Assembly (NCBI GenBank): GCA_035235625.1
Contig: CP141149.1
Location: forward strand, 33,659,753 to 33,723,752
From: Saururus chinensis
Taxonomy: Eukaryota; Streptophyta; Magnoliopsida; Piperales; Saururaceae
Reading direction: 5' to 3'
Length of the DNA: 64,000 nt
A model generated the notes under the pieces. It had not been told where the DNA came from. It saw only the letters and a list, made by a program, of their open reading frames with translations, and did no database searches. Both the position numbers and the translations under genes were made by a program. Shown here in pieces: positions 47,594 through 59,696 of this stretch (within the stretch, counting starts at the first letter, position 1; every line of letters starts with the position of its first letter).

Positions 47594-49609
47594 ATGCAGC
47601 TTTGCAGCAAAGAGATGCAGGGCATGCCAACCGTCCTTCCTCTTCATGTGCTCCATACTAATAATAACCAGACCAACCAACAGCAGCTCATCGAAAATTC
47701 CTACCTTCCACTGCCATCCTCTTCCCAATTCGACCACCCCCCCTCCGGCCACGACATCTTCATGGACCAAACTTTGGGCGGCTTCTTCCACCCTTCTTGG
47801 TCGGAAGGCCAGAAGCAGCATCTCTGCAACCCTTCTCTGACCAGCTCCCAGAACCAACCCGAAGGTCCGTCGCTGTGCACGGACAGCCTCGGCCATCATA
47901 GCAACCTCTACGATGAGACTACTCTGCTGGCGTCGAGACTACGCCAGCATCAAATTAGCGCAAATTCACCGGCACCGGATACGAAACCGATGACTCTTCA
48001 ACAGCAGATTCTCATGCAGAGAGCTGGCTTGGGGGGACCGCTCTCCGTGGCGGCCGGAGGTAGTCTTTCGGGACTTCACTCGCTGCCCTTGGGCTGTGGT
48101 GGTACCTCCAATAGCCATAGCATCGTAATTCAACTGCCCCCACCTCTTTTATTGGCCACTCTTGTCGGATCATTTCCTCACCTTCTTACAATCTGGTTTG
48201 CTCGCAACGATTCGCAGGGGAGAGAGAACAAGGTGGAAAGCCTGCGCAACGGTCTCAGCAGATGTCAGCCCCGAGCCTTGCATACATCAACGAATCCGCA
48301 GGAGCAGCATTTCCAGCAATTTCAGGTAAATCACGCATCACATCTTCCAGCAACCATTTTGTGGGCCAAGGACCATTTATATTGCTTTGGTGAAAATTGT
48401 GATGGCCTTCTAACCTTGTGGCGTTGATAGGCAGGGGCGAACGATGCTCCCACGGCCGGAGCTGCTGCGGGTGCGCCGAGGCAGAAAGTGAGGGCAAGGA
48501 GAGGGCAGGCCACCGATCCCCATAGCATCGCCGAAAGAGTGAGCTCCCCCTCTTTCATCGCCATTAATATACTCCGTATTAAGCTGTCATCATATGGGAC
48601 TGAGTTGCCCCATTGTGTGGTATGGTCGGAATGGTGGTAAATCTAACTTTGGAAATGTTTTGGGTGGAGGCAGCTACGGAGGGAAAAGATCGCAGAAAGA
48701 ATGAGGGCGTTGCAAGAACTGGTGCCTATTGCCAATAAGGTTCTAAGTCAGCTATTGGTTCTCTTTCTCCCTTATTTATTTAGCAAATTCAGTCGAAGTC
48801 TTCGTCCAGCTAGCTAATGCAATTCTGTTTGTTTTCATTATATTGTGATTTTGTCTATCTCACGCTCTTAAATTGTGGACAGACCGACAAGGCAACGATG
48901 CTGGATGAAATCATCGAATATGTGAGGTTCCTCCGCCTCCAAGTCAAGGTAAACATTCTTTCCACAGACCCCATTTCCACTGCGAAAGATGGAGCAGTGT
49001 TACTTGGGATTAGCCTCATTTCAAATGTTACTTCGATGGTGGAAGTTATGTGGTTCACTGGTTCTAACTTTTTTTTTTAACTGGGTTGGCTAGGTTCTCA
49101 GCATGAGCAGGATTGGCTGCCCAGCAGCTGTCGCTCCCCTCTTGGCTGATATTCCTCCCTCTGAGGTAAGTATAAACATTAATTCCTTGTTCTTTGGTAT
49201 GGTTAAGTATCCAAACCAAAGAGTAGTGCCACTCAATTCGCTGTAGTCGTGCTTGTATCTTGGGTGCTAAGGCTCCATTCCTCACAATTCATTTATGACA
49301 AACTTGGATGACTTCTTTCTGCTGCAGGCGGCGAGCGGGCTGACGCAGCAGACGGCGCCAACAAACGAGAGCGTGACGGCGGCGGAAGACAAAGTGGCGA
49401 AGCTCATGGAAGAAGACATGGCCTCCGCCATGCAGTACCTTCAAGGCAAGGGTCTCTGTCTCATGCCCACCTCCCTTGCCTGTGCAATCTCCTCGGCCGC
49501 CTACAGCCCCAGCCGTCTGCTTGCTTCGGCCGTCGATTCCCCATCCTCCCCGAGCTTGTCGGTCCTCACCGTCCAGTCCGCCGTTGCTAACGGTGGAGCA
49601 GACACCTGA
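47594..49609 (+). CDS. bHLH transcription factor, LRL/RHL1 group
   Basis: Seven exons: 47594-48101, 48218-48325, 48435-48538, 48674-48739, 48883-48948, 49094-49165 and 49328-49609; 401 residues. The start [11 protein letters not shown] matches the beginning of LRL-like proteins, so it is preferred to 47534. The basic region [20 protein letters not shown] (about 221-244) has the His-Glu-Arg residues for E-box binding, followed by helix-loop-helix to about 284. The conserved tail VLSMSRIG...[16 protein letters not shown] and [12 protein letters not shown] is typical of LRL1-3/UNE12-related factors. LRL proteins promote root-hair development in Arabidopsis, Lotus and rice. The role here is inferred. 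The exon 1/2 junction (donor at 48102) is the least certain: it is chosen to restore the frame, and the region is poorly conserved. No break was seen. Confidence 0.9.
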
Positions 49610-52600
49610 GTCTCCTCCAACCATGAAAAAAACCGGGTCAGAAAGGCATGGAGAAAGGAAAAGAACCGGATTGAAGGGCCGGTAACGGACGTCATGATGT
49701 GGTGTTTTGACGTCATGGAGTGGTGCCTTTCATGTAGCCTACAGCAACATAGAAGCTTTATTCTGTAAAGGAAGAAGAAAGCTGCTATTTTAGCTTAAAC
49801 TTGTAAGCTACTGATCAATTTTACTTTCGGCCAGTTTGTCGTGTAGAGAGCAAAAGAAAGCACAGAGAATAACATGTTGTGTGAAAGCAGTAGTAGGGAG
49901 GGGTAGTTGGGTTGACTAGTAGATATTGAAGGATTAGACGGGGCCGGCTGTTTGGTAGTAATTGGTCTGATTCATTGTCATGTCTGCCCCGAATTCTTAT
50001 TGTTAAAGAGATCAAATGACAGGTAATGGTCACCAACTCTCAGGCGTGGATAACTTTAAATAAATTTATCATCGTTTTGTTTTTTAACTTCGCCTAGTTA
50101 AGCTGGTGATACATGGAGCCAATGTTGATGGTACCTGGCTGCCGACTTCTTGTTTTAAGTTATGTTGAGAAGGGTCCGGCTCATGCTCACGCAGGTCATT
50201 TGCCCGTCTGATTCAAATTTAACGACAGACGTTACTTAGAGAGCAGATTGATTTTTTCTCGATTGAAATCCTTTCTTTTTAACATTTGACTCTTCCCTTG
50301 TATCATGTGATCCTATAAGAATATTACATCCGATTATTATTATTTTTAAATCAAATAAAATTTTACCATTTGTCTGCTTCACTCGTCTGCGAATCTGTCA
50401 CTTTTTCCCTTAGCCAGCTGGTTTTGGTTTTACTTGACGAATGACGAAAGCCTGAGGAGGGTAAAAGAAAAAGAAAAAAGGAAAGAAAGAAACAAGAGAG
50501 AGAGAGACTGCTACATTTTCAGTTGCAAGAGCGGCCAGAGGAACCAAGTAAGAGAATAAGAAAAACTAGTGCACAAAAATTGAACATTTTCCTTCCTGGA
50601 TCATACATGGTAATATGGGATATGGAGATTACACGCGTGCTTGTCCTGGTCGCCAATTCCGTTGAAGTGTGACTGGTAATTGACGCGGGTTGTTCCCTTT
50701 TGGGTCCCGCTCCGCTGGTTGTTCCCATCAGTGAGTCATCCCCCATTATTCATCACTTGGCTGTGGTCATCAGTCAGAACTCTTAAAGGTTTTCCTTCTC
50801 ACCCAGTCCGAGCTCACATTGATTGCTTCAATTACGCGTTCAATTTCACGTTTCATCCATTGCTCAGTGCTCACAAAGACTGCCAGCGACCCCACCATTG
50901 ACTCCCTCGTTCACCTGAACTGAACCCAAACGCTCTCCGTATGCCTTGTTTGTTCTTTAACGGCGTGCCTCTCTTAAATGGCAGTACATTGGAGCGAAGC
51001 TTCTCAATGATCAAAGTCCTTGAAGGACCTGGGGAGTCGAGTTTTTCATGCCACTCACAATGAGCCCGCGTAAGAAAAATATAAGAATCCTTATTTGAGA
51101 TCAATGGGCTCATGGATGAAGGGCTACTACGTGTTCTTTACACTGAACTTATTGTCAAAGTGGAGTATTAAGAATCTTTCCTAAATCACCTGTCTATTCA
51201 CCTTTTTTTCTTTTCCTTTTTCCTTTCCTTTTACCTTTACAGTCATTTCCAGTCCAGATCAATGAAGCTGAAGATTGATCCTTCCCAAAATAAATCGTCC
51301 TGAAAAACAAGAGGCTTGTCTTTGGAAATTCGAATCAGTCTGAAGTCAGAAAACCTACTGCCTGAGTGAGTGAGTGGATGGAGGCACGGAGCAGAACGCT
51401 GGATATTCCTAGCATGTAAATTTTAAATACTCGCTTCCAGGTACACTTCTATTTAGTATGCAACTGTTCTCGCAGCTTCAATGTAGATAAGTAGATTTCA
51501 AACTAAGTTTGACATTGTACTATGGAAACATTCAAAAATCTGCAATGGTTCGACAATCTATAAGCCAATTTGCTAACTCATCTAAACGTAGAACTCTGCT
51601 TTTAACACGAAGGAAATTCCAGCTGAACATGTAGAAGTTGCAGTTCATTTAGTTGTGCTCGCCCCAATTCAATGTTAACCTCTCACTCCCTCAAAAGAGA
51701 GCCTGTTGTATACAAAAACGATGATCCTATATCTAGGCTTCACCCAGAAGAGCACAACTTCGGGCTCAATTAAGTTCAAGTAAATTTTACCTTGAAATCA
51801 GGCTCCCGTATACGTTAAATTTGTACTATATATTACTAAAATTCTTTTGTGTACATAAATAATTCTTCTATGTTCCATTTGCAGCTAAGAATGTACAGAT
51901 ATTGATTGTAACGGTACTAAATCCAATGTTTACTTTGCGAAATATATGTATTAAGTAGATTACGTTATTGTCTACAGTAAGCAGGTTACATATTTACTTA
52001 AAAACAAAATTTACAAGTTCGTAAAAGCATAAACATATAGCATGTAGATGCTCATGATCAAATTTGTCAGTGTGTGAACGGATTCTCTAAAACTAGAACA
52101 AGCATATATACGACCGCCTTACATGTACTGGAAAAATATTATAAAACTTCATGATAGGAAGAGTAATGAAAATCATTAGCAAGACCAAAACACAATAAAC
52201 TTTGATATCACCAGTGGGAGTAAAAGTCATATATCGGATGCTAGCAACAGATCGTACTCCGATATGGAAACAAATTTCTTAAAAGGCAAAACGACACAAA
52301 ATCACAAAATTCAAGAACAATAATAAAACAAATCAAGGAGGTAACGGGAAAAATCTTCCAAAATTAGGCCCATCCATTTCTTCCCACCAAGTATACTTTT
52401 TTTCATAGGTTCCCTCCACGTATAATTCAAATAGAAAAAATACTACAAACCATGAGCTCTACCCTAACATCGTCGTGGCGCTATCCCAATTAAAAGTGGG
52501 GATAAATGCACATATCCGTTCCGCGATTCAGATCTATTAAAACAATTTCCACGTCCATCTCATATATCTCCAACTTTCTCACTAAACAAAAAATACTCCC

Positions 52601-53834
52601 TCAGTCCCACATTATTAGTTCCATTTAATTTTTTAAAATAAACTAATGTTACTTCATTTTGAAAACCTGAAGGGAGCTAATGTGGGACGGAGGGAGTATA
52701 TTAGTTAATAGACATTATAAGAAACTGAGATCCTTGATTTCCGTAGAGAAAAAAAAATCACGTAATAATTCTTAATAGCATAGGATTCATAGTGTCCATC
52801 ACAAGAAAGCTTCTAGAACATAACTGACTTCCTGAATATGTTAAAATTGTCATCTAGACCGAAAATATTATCATCTATATCCTAACACAATAGAGACATC
52901 ATAATTGTATTGGGCAAAGGCCATAAAAAAAATAAAAAATACAGAAAAGCAAGGCTAGGCAGAACTTCATAAATGTCAAACATTAATTATTGTTGACCTT
53001 CGACATATCTTGCCAAAATTTCAGGCAGGCAGGCAAAATGTCCCCAACCCTCACCTAGGTGGCCTTTAGATGTTAAGACACTCATTTTTAGGCCACCTAA
53101 GGGAACCTCAAGCATGTGATAAATACAAATTCACATTCATTTGAAATGGAAATGATATTTCATTTATCTTATTTTGGCCTTTGTCAATGCATCACCTGGT
53201 TGCCTTGGCAACATTGTTTTTGTAAACTTCATCCGATATCATATTTTACTCTAATTAGAGGAATAAAAAAAATTTAAGTAATTTTCAACACCCAATGATT
53301 AAGCAAATGGGATAAGGTGTTGACGATGATGATGTATGCTTACGGCGGTTAGATCCGCAGCTTTGTAGATTTAAGATACCCAAAAAAATAATGATAAAGC
53401 AATGGTCTGTAGAAACCAAAATCAGTGAATGGCGAACAGAAACCACCAGTTAACAATAATGAAACAAGGAAAAAGATATCTTTGAATTACATGACGTACT
53501 ACAGCATATTAGAGGCGAATAAAATATTCAAATTTTACATGCAGGTGTAAAATACTACTAATGACTTAAAAGCTATGCGTCATAAAATACTTCTAGTTAA
53601 GGAACCGCCAAATTACAATTTAGACGCCCAAGAATTGATCCAAAAGCAGTGAAGTAAAAGAGGGATACCTACAAATAGGATTGAAAGATAATCCACATAT
53701 TGAACAGGCTAAAAGGAAACATTGGACTAGATAATCAGAATACCTCAAATTTGATCTCTTCAGCAACATGGAAGTTAGTTGTACACAATCTTACCTTTTT
53801 TCAAAATAAGAAGAAAAAAAACTAAAAGACTACC
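49610..53834. other. gene-free spacer
   Basis: About 4.2 kb with no supported ORF on either strand. It starts with the bHLH 3' UTR. Apart from the Stowaway MITE at 52596-52696 and purine-rich simple sequence near 50460-50510, nothing is recognised. Confidence 0.5.
52596..52696. mobile_element. intact Stowaway MITE
   Basis: 101 bp flanked by TA on both sides (52594-52595 and 52697-52698). Ends CTCCCTCAGTCCCACATTAT and AGCTAATGTGGGACGGAGGGAG are near-perfect inverted repeats with the canonical CTCCCTCCGTCCC terminus. It is the best preserved copy in the window. Confidence 0.88.
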
Positions 53835-54368
53835 CTAGGTTTTGAAAGTGTAGGGTTGGGGCAGCGAGATGGGGCCCTTCCTTGGATCATCGCTATCCAG
53901 AAACCGCTGAACTCTCTTCTTAGCACAATACTGGCGGTCGAAATGCTTAACCTGCACCCAAGGGAACAACGTGAGATAATAAAAGTAGCACATAAAAGGA
54001 ATGAATTTGATCCGTCATGAGCAAATCAAACTACCGATAAAGCAGAAGACAGTGAAGACAAATTACCCAAGTCGGGCGGCAATGTTTGACGAACACCTCC
54101 CTGGCACTCTTGCACTCAGCCGGGTAGAGGAGGCCGACGGACGCCACTTCGGTGGGCTTCTTCGACGACTCTTTCTCCAAGCAGGCGTAGAATGTATCGC
54201 GTGCCTAATAGTAGTTGACAAACACAAACCGTCATTTATCAATGAATCGAGAAAAAGAAGAGCGAGAGAAGGTATTGGCAGAGAAGCGACCTTGTAGCAG
54301 GAGTTTCGGGCTTGGGAGAGGACGTCGGTGTGAATCTTATCGGAGCTCGGAGAATCGGCGGTGGCCAT
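53835..54368 (-). CDS. COA6: COA6-like cytochrome c oxidase assembly factor (CHCH protein)
   Basis: Three exons on the minus strand: 54368 down to 54291, 54204 down to 54067, 53951 down to 53835. They give 110 residues starting MATADSPSSDKIHTDV. The twin-cysteine signature is exact for the family: Cys24-x9-Cys34 and Cys57-x10-Cys68. Between them are KESSKKPTEV and GLLYPAEC; the end is KGPISLPQPYTFKT. COA6 works in the mitochondrial intermembrane space in copper delivery to the CuA site of COX2; import is through the Mia40 route, so no cleavable presequence is expected and none is seen. The first donor (AAG|GTCGCT) is weak but keeps the frame. From memory, its Arabidopsis counterpart is At5g58005. 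No defects. Confidence 0.92.
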
Positions 54369-54644
54369 GTTAAGATTCCAATTCTAATGGCAGCCGTAAC
54401 AAGCCATGAGCAGGCTGGGGGAGGGCCTCCCTCTTCGCTACTTCCATGGAGCATTTTACAGGGAGAGATATGTAGCTTTCGAAGCGTTAGGGGCACCAGG
54501 CCCATTTCATTACAGATTGGAGCTTTTCGGAGCGCCGCTCAGGCCCAGGTATGTGTGAGACACCCACTGGAGCCCAATTTGAATTTAGGTTTTTCACGGG
54601 TCATGAAGCTTGAGCGAGCTTCTTTTGTATCGAGCTTTGTATTC

Positions 54645-54804
54645 TATACGTCCTAAATTAATAGCTCTATTTGACAAAATATTATATTATATTTAATATA
54701 AATAATTAAGTACTTAAAAAAGAGTATAATAAACTTAATAAATTTTAATATTTAATAAAAATTATTATTTTTAAGTAAAACTATTAATATAGAATAGAAG
54801 GAAT
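54645..54804. mobile_element. Stowaway-like MITE (degenerate)
   Basis: About 160 bp: ATACGTCCTAAATTAATAGC at the left mirrored by CTATTAATATAGAATAGAAG at the right, AT-rich centre. It lies upstream of the COA6 gene. Confidence 0.55.
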
Positions 54805-56455
54805 GCTTCTTAAAAAATATATATCGAGATTTGAGCTAAGTTAAATTATCTTGGCTTAACGAGCTGTTTGACAAGTCATTTGAAAAGAAAAAGGTACTTT
54901 AAATGGTCAGAGGAGAAATAATATCCTTACATAATGTGGCATTTTGTACTCATAAAGAAAGCTTATTTCATTTTTTAAATAACTTGGCAAACAGCCCCTA
55001 AATGTCAAGCTGAGTTAAGTACTATTTTTTCTTCAAAATGTAGGTTTATTGATTATTTTTTTTTATTTTTAAGATGACACATTAAATATATGTTCAATTA
55101 GTATTAAAATAGTCATTAAAAAAATAAAAATATAGGTTTATTGGTTTTGTTTTTGTTGTGAAAAATTCGTTATAAAAATTTGAAAATACCATTGACACTT
55201 AAATTTGTAGAATAAATTATACTCCCACATTAATACATCCATATAGTTTTTCAAAAACCAAATCAAACTATTAAGGTGGGATCGAAGGAAGACTATGATA
55301 AAGAATAATTTATTATATTAAATGTACAATTACATCATAAAAAAATTACTCTTGGTAAAAGTTGAACAGAGACAAGCCGGATTGAGCTTGGGTGTTTTTT
55401 TATATATATAATAATTGAGCTTGAACTTGGCTCAACAAGTCAAGTCATGAGCCACAAGCGGCAAGTAGAGCCGTAAAAAAAATTGTGACATCCAAAAGAG
55501 CCGAAAAAACAAACTTGCGAGTGGACAAGGTTTACCACATGGACCACCTACGCGCAATATGGCCATGCACATAAGAAGGGTTCCATGGAGTTGGGTCCAT
55601 CAGGACTCCGAACCAAGGTTTAACCTTCTTAACGTAGTTGCGGACCTTCTGTTGAAACTTACATGGCCTGGGTCGGCTGCCGTTTACCCCTATATCAGAT
55701 CAATCTGCTGATAAACCTTCATCCACACCATACAAATTTTATCAATGGATTGATTTATCATTAAAACCTAGACAATCTTAATAGGTAATGCGCATGTCTA
55801 CATGCAAAAGGTCCTTTAACCATTTTAATTGTCTGTTGCAAAAAAACACTATGCTAATTGTTCAGCTACTCTTAATTTCCTTGTAAAATACCTATTATGA
55901 TTCTTAATTATACTACAAAAAAAGTCATTAACTTTATTGGAGGGAAAAGAAGAGCTATGCTTCGTAAAATTAGAGGTAGGAATAGAGCTAACCTTATGTA
56001 TATTTCAGAATTCAATATGATTGTCGAAATCAATGATTCTTTAGAAGTTAGGTGAGGCAAAGGATATAAGAACGCATACTTAAAGGACTAAAAAGCTTAC
56101 TAGAGTCGTCAGAGTTGTTATATATATGTAACTGAATTTAAATTATACATTCTCTGTCTTATATTAAGATCATTTTAGAAAAAAACTTTTGTTCCATATT
56201 AATAGCATCATTTGGATTAATGTAAATAGCTGGGCACTTAAAAAAACATATCAGAAACTTAATTCCCATTTTCTTAGTTGTGAGTTACTATCCAATAAAA
56301 ATTACTATTTTTCTAAATGAAGCTATTAAAATGAGATTGAGAGAATATAAAAAAATTATTGTCAACTAGAAATGCATGGAATACTTTATTTTCTATTTTT
56401 TTATTTTCATATTAACAACACAACAAGGATTGTGGAAAAATAACCCTTAACCATA

Positions 56456-56668
56456 AGGAACCATTTTTATGCTCCACGCTAAGCGTGAGCCAAGCGTAAG
56501 GAACGCCTAGGAGCCGTTGATTTTGAAAATCGACAGTGCACACGATAGCGCATGTATTACTTGCTCTAACGTGCACTACCGTGTGCATTGTCGATTTTCA
56601 AAATTGACGGCTCCCGAGCGTTCCCTGCGCTCAGCTCACGCTGTTTAGGGAGCATAGAAAACACTTCC
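56456..56668. mobile_element. Mutator-like foldback MITE, copy 3
   Basis: 213 bp flanked by TAACCATA on both sides (56448-56455 and 56669-56676; 8 of 9 bases if a 9-bp duplication is assumed). The two halves are nearly complementary (GCACACGATAGCGCATG... versus ...AACGTGCACTACCGTGTGC), so it can fold into one long hairpin. It is the best preserved member of the three-copy family. Confidence 0.82.
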
Positions 56669-57442
56669 TAACCATAGCACCCTGACACAAGCACTAGGGA
56701 TGTTGTCGGGTCAAATTTTACCAACCCTCTTTCTCTTGAAAAATTATCCCGTGGAACTGTTGTACGAGACACGTGGTAGATATGCCTTTTGGATAAGTGA
56801 CATGTTTGATGAATTTATACTTGTTTAAAACTAAGTAAGATAAGGCACAAATTTTGGATTACGTGTTTAAAGATGAATATACATATATACGGACACGTAG
56901 TAGAGCGGCTCCACTGGATACTTTCTCCTTTCTCTCACATGGCACTAGGGACGCCGTTGGGTCGGGTTTTACCAAACCCAAACTCAATACCATTTAATAA
57001 ATTAACCCAACCGACTATATTCAAATAGGCCAAAACCAAACTTGATTAATTGGATCACCTAAAACCCAACCCTAACCTGATTAACTATTAGAATTAAATT
57101 TGTTAAATCAAACCCGACCCATTAGGGTGAGGTCTAGTTTTACTATATGCCCAACCGAGTGGCATCCTTACCTGACACCCACCCACAAATGATAAAAGAA
57201 AACATAATGCAAGATATAAGTGTTAGAAAAATGATCTTTAAGTTAATTTGTGTTGAGCCCAACTTGAATGAAAAAATGAACTTGGATGAGTATATAAAAA
57301 CCTAATTCAACTTTAGAGTAAAGCGATAAGGAGAATCCCACTTTTGTGAAGGGGTGAGGATTTAGATCATGGAGGGATTATATTGGGTCACTACACACCA
57401 ATGTGTGCCAGCTAGTTTGGTTAGTCCAAGTTAAAATAAACT

Positions 57443-57642
57443 ATGTATGTCTTAAATTAATAGTTTTATATAATAAAAAAGTTTGTTCCATATTAATAAC
57501 TTTATTTTATTCAATTTAAATGATTAAGTATTTTAAAAAATAATTTTATAAGCTTATTTTCTCTCTTCATATATGTGGTTTCATCATTTAATAAAACTAA
57601 CTATTTTTTTCAAATGCTGTCATTAATATGGGACGGAGGGAG
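57443..57642. mobile_element. Stowaway MITE
   Basis: About 200 bp. The right end TTAATATGGGACGGAGGGAG is canonical; the left end (TATGTCTTAAATTAATAG) is worn. An internal TTGTTCCATATTAATAACTT suggests one MITE landed in another. Confidence 0.6.
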
Positions 57643-59264
57643 TAATATTTTTTGAGATAATTTTTTTAAAAATTAATTATTTTATCAATACAATATTTGT
57701 CCTTGTCTTTAAATTTAGACATGCATTTTTCAAAGGCATTTCTTCGAAGGAATTTTTTGCATCTCTCCAAGTCAATGAAAGAGTAAGAACGAATACAGTA
57801 TTTGGTTTGCACTGTATGCAAATTGTAGTGCATCTTCTGCCTCTAGAAAGATCATTATGTCCTAAGAGGCAAAAGACCAGAAGATTTTAAGCAAAGAACA
57901 ATGAATCCGTCCTTAAGGACATACTGCCAAACATTAGCATTGATCATCTTCACAATTTGCACATAATTTTCCCACGTTAAGAAACACTAAATGCTCGAGA
58001 CATTTCCTACTAGGACTACTTTAGACATACGGGAGAGTTGTGAGAGGTCCCGCAACAAAAACTTATACATGTTTTGATTGGACTTCACAAGTGGGCCCTA
58101 CACAAAATTCATATGAGCTCATTTATTTAGACCAATTAAAATTCATGTATAAGTTTTTATGTATACTTTTGATGTGAAAATATCATTTTCCATATTGTTT
58201 TTGCTTCTATTAGTTGTATTTCAGTTCTTTCCCTTTATTTATTCATTTGTGTGGTGAAAATTTATTTCTTTTTCGATCACACGGCACTAAACAGCCAGAC
58301 ATGCATCCAAGAGAACGCTACATCCAACAACTTTTTATTACTCACTTTCTCAAATTAATAATATATTTTAATTTTTTAAAATAAATTAAAACTACTTTAT
58401 TTTAATTTTTTTAATATAGCTATTAATATAAAACATAGAGATCGAGTATTTGTTTTCAAGTCTGTGTCTACAATTTTTTCTTCGGCAAGTAGTAGTGGGC
58501 GTGTATGTCAAAGACTCAAAGGTACCCTCAAAATGCATGTCCACTTTGTGACACTCGCATGCCAGGCCTCACAGCCGATCCGAACCGATAAAAAAAACAC
58601 TAGCTGATGCTCATTACTTTTATCTTTAAGATTCTCGAGAATCCAAATCCGTGAATGAGGGTACTAGGAACAATGAACCACTCAGGTATTTCGGTTTTGA
58701 CTTGTAATAACAACAAAAAAATTTAACTAGTGGAAGAGGAGCTAGGAACCTAACCGAGAATCTGATGTGCATGCATTATTTTGACCAATGGAACTAGGAT
58801 GCATGACCTAAGAATGATTATATATTAGCTCTACACGGTTGATGGGCGGAAAGAAGGATTATTTTATAATCCCAGTGTTTCGAAGTTTGTCACATTAATT
58901 CCTCACTAACAACACTTCCATTTGTTAATGAACAATGCATCAATACAACCACCCTCTCCATTAACAATGCCAATAAAAACAAGATTCCAAATCGCCTTTA
59001 TTCGTTTTTTTTTAAAGGCAAATCGCCTTTATTCATGGGCATCACCGCATTGACAAGCATGTTTACCTGTTGCATGAAATCTCTATGTGTTGCTCAAAGC
59101 CTCAAACCTTTATCCTGCGGAAAGAAAGAGTAGAAACCAATTTGGCAAGCTACTTGTGGGACAAGAAGAAATTTTATGTACATAGCTCAGTCCCATCATC
59201 CAATCATTTTCATATCTATCCCACTTGCATCCTCTTTTATGTCTAAACATGACTTATAGACTTA

Positions 59265-59696
59265 GGGGCCGTTTGGGAGGCAATTTTTGTGAGGAGAAAG
59301 TTATTTGTTTACATTAGAAAAGACTTTTTAAGTCAAAAACCGTATGGAAGAGTCATTTAACCTTAAAATCACTTTCTTGACATATTCAAAATAAATTGAC
59401 CTAAAATCTACTTTATTTAGGAACTCACCTCCTGAGGTGAGTTCTTGAAGAAAACCATTTCTTTTTTGATATGATATAAAAAGACGTTTTACCCATTAGT
59501 CAAATACATTTTACCCATTATATTGGAGGATATTTTTGTCAATTTGACATGGAAATCAAAAGTGAGCTATGATTTCTTTTTGAAATCATCTAATAAAACC
59601 CTATCCAAACGTCGTGTACTTTTATTTTTTTACCAAAAACTAATTATCTTACAAATTGATTTTCTTTCTACCTCAAATTGCCTCCCAAACGCCCCC
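59265..59696. mobile_element. PIF/Harbinger-like (Tourist) MITE
   Basis: 432 bp flanked by TTA (59262-59264 and 59697-59699), the target duplication of PIF/Harbinger elements. Terminal inverted repeats GGGGCCGTTTGGGAGGCAATT and AATTGCCTCCCAAACGCCCCC agree over about 20 bases. No transposase is encoded. Confidence 0.85.

Noticed and set aside
47579-47899. 106-codon minus-strand ORF
   Set aside because: Shadow of bHLH exon 1 on the opposite strand.
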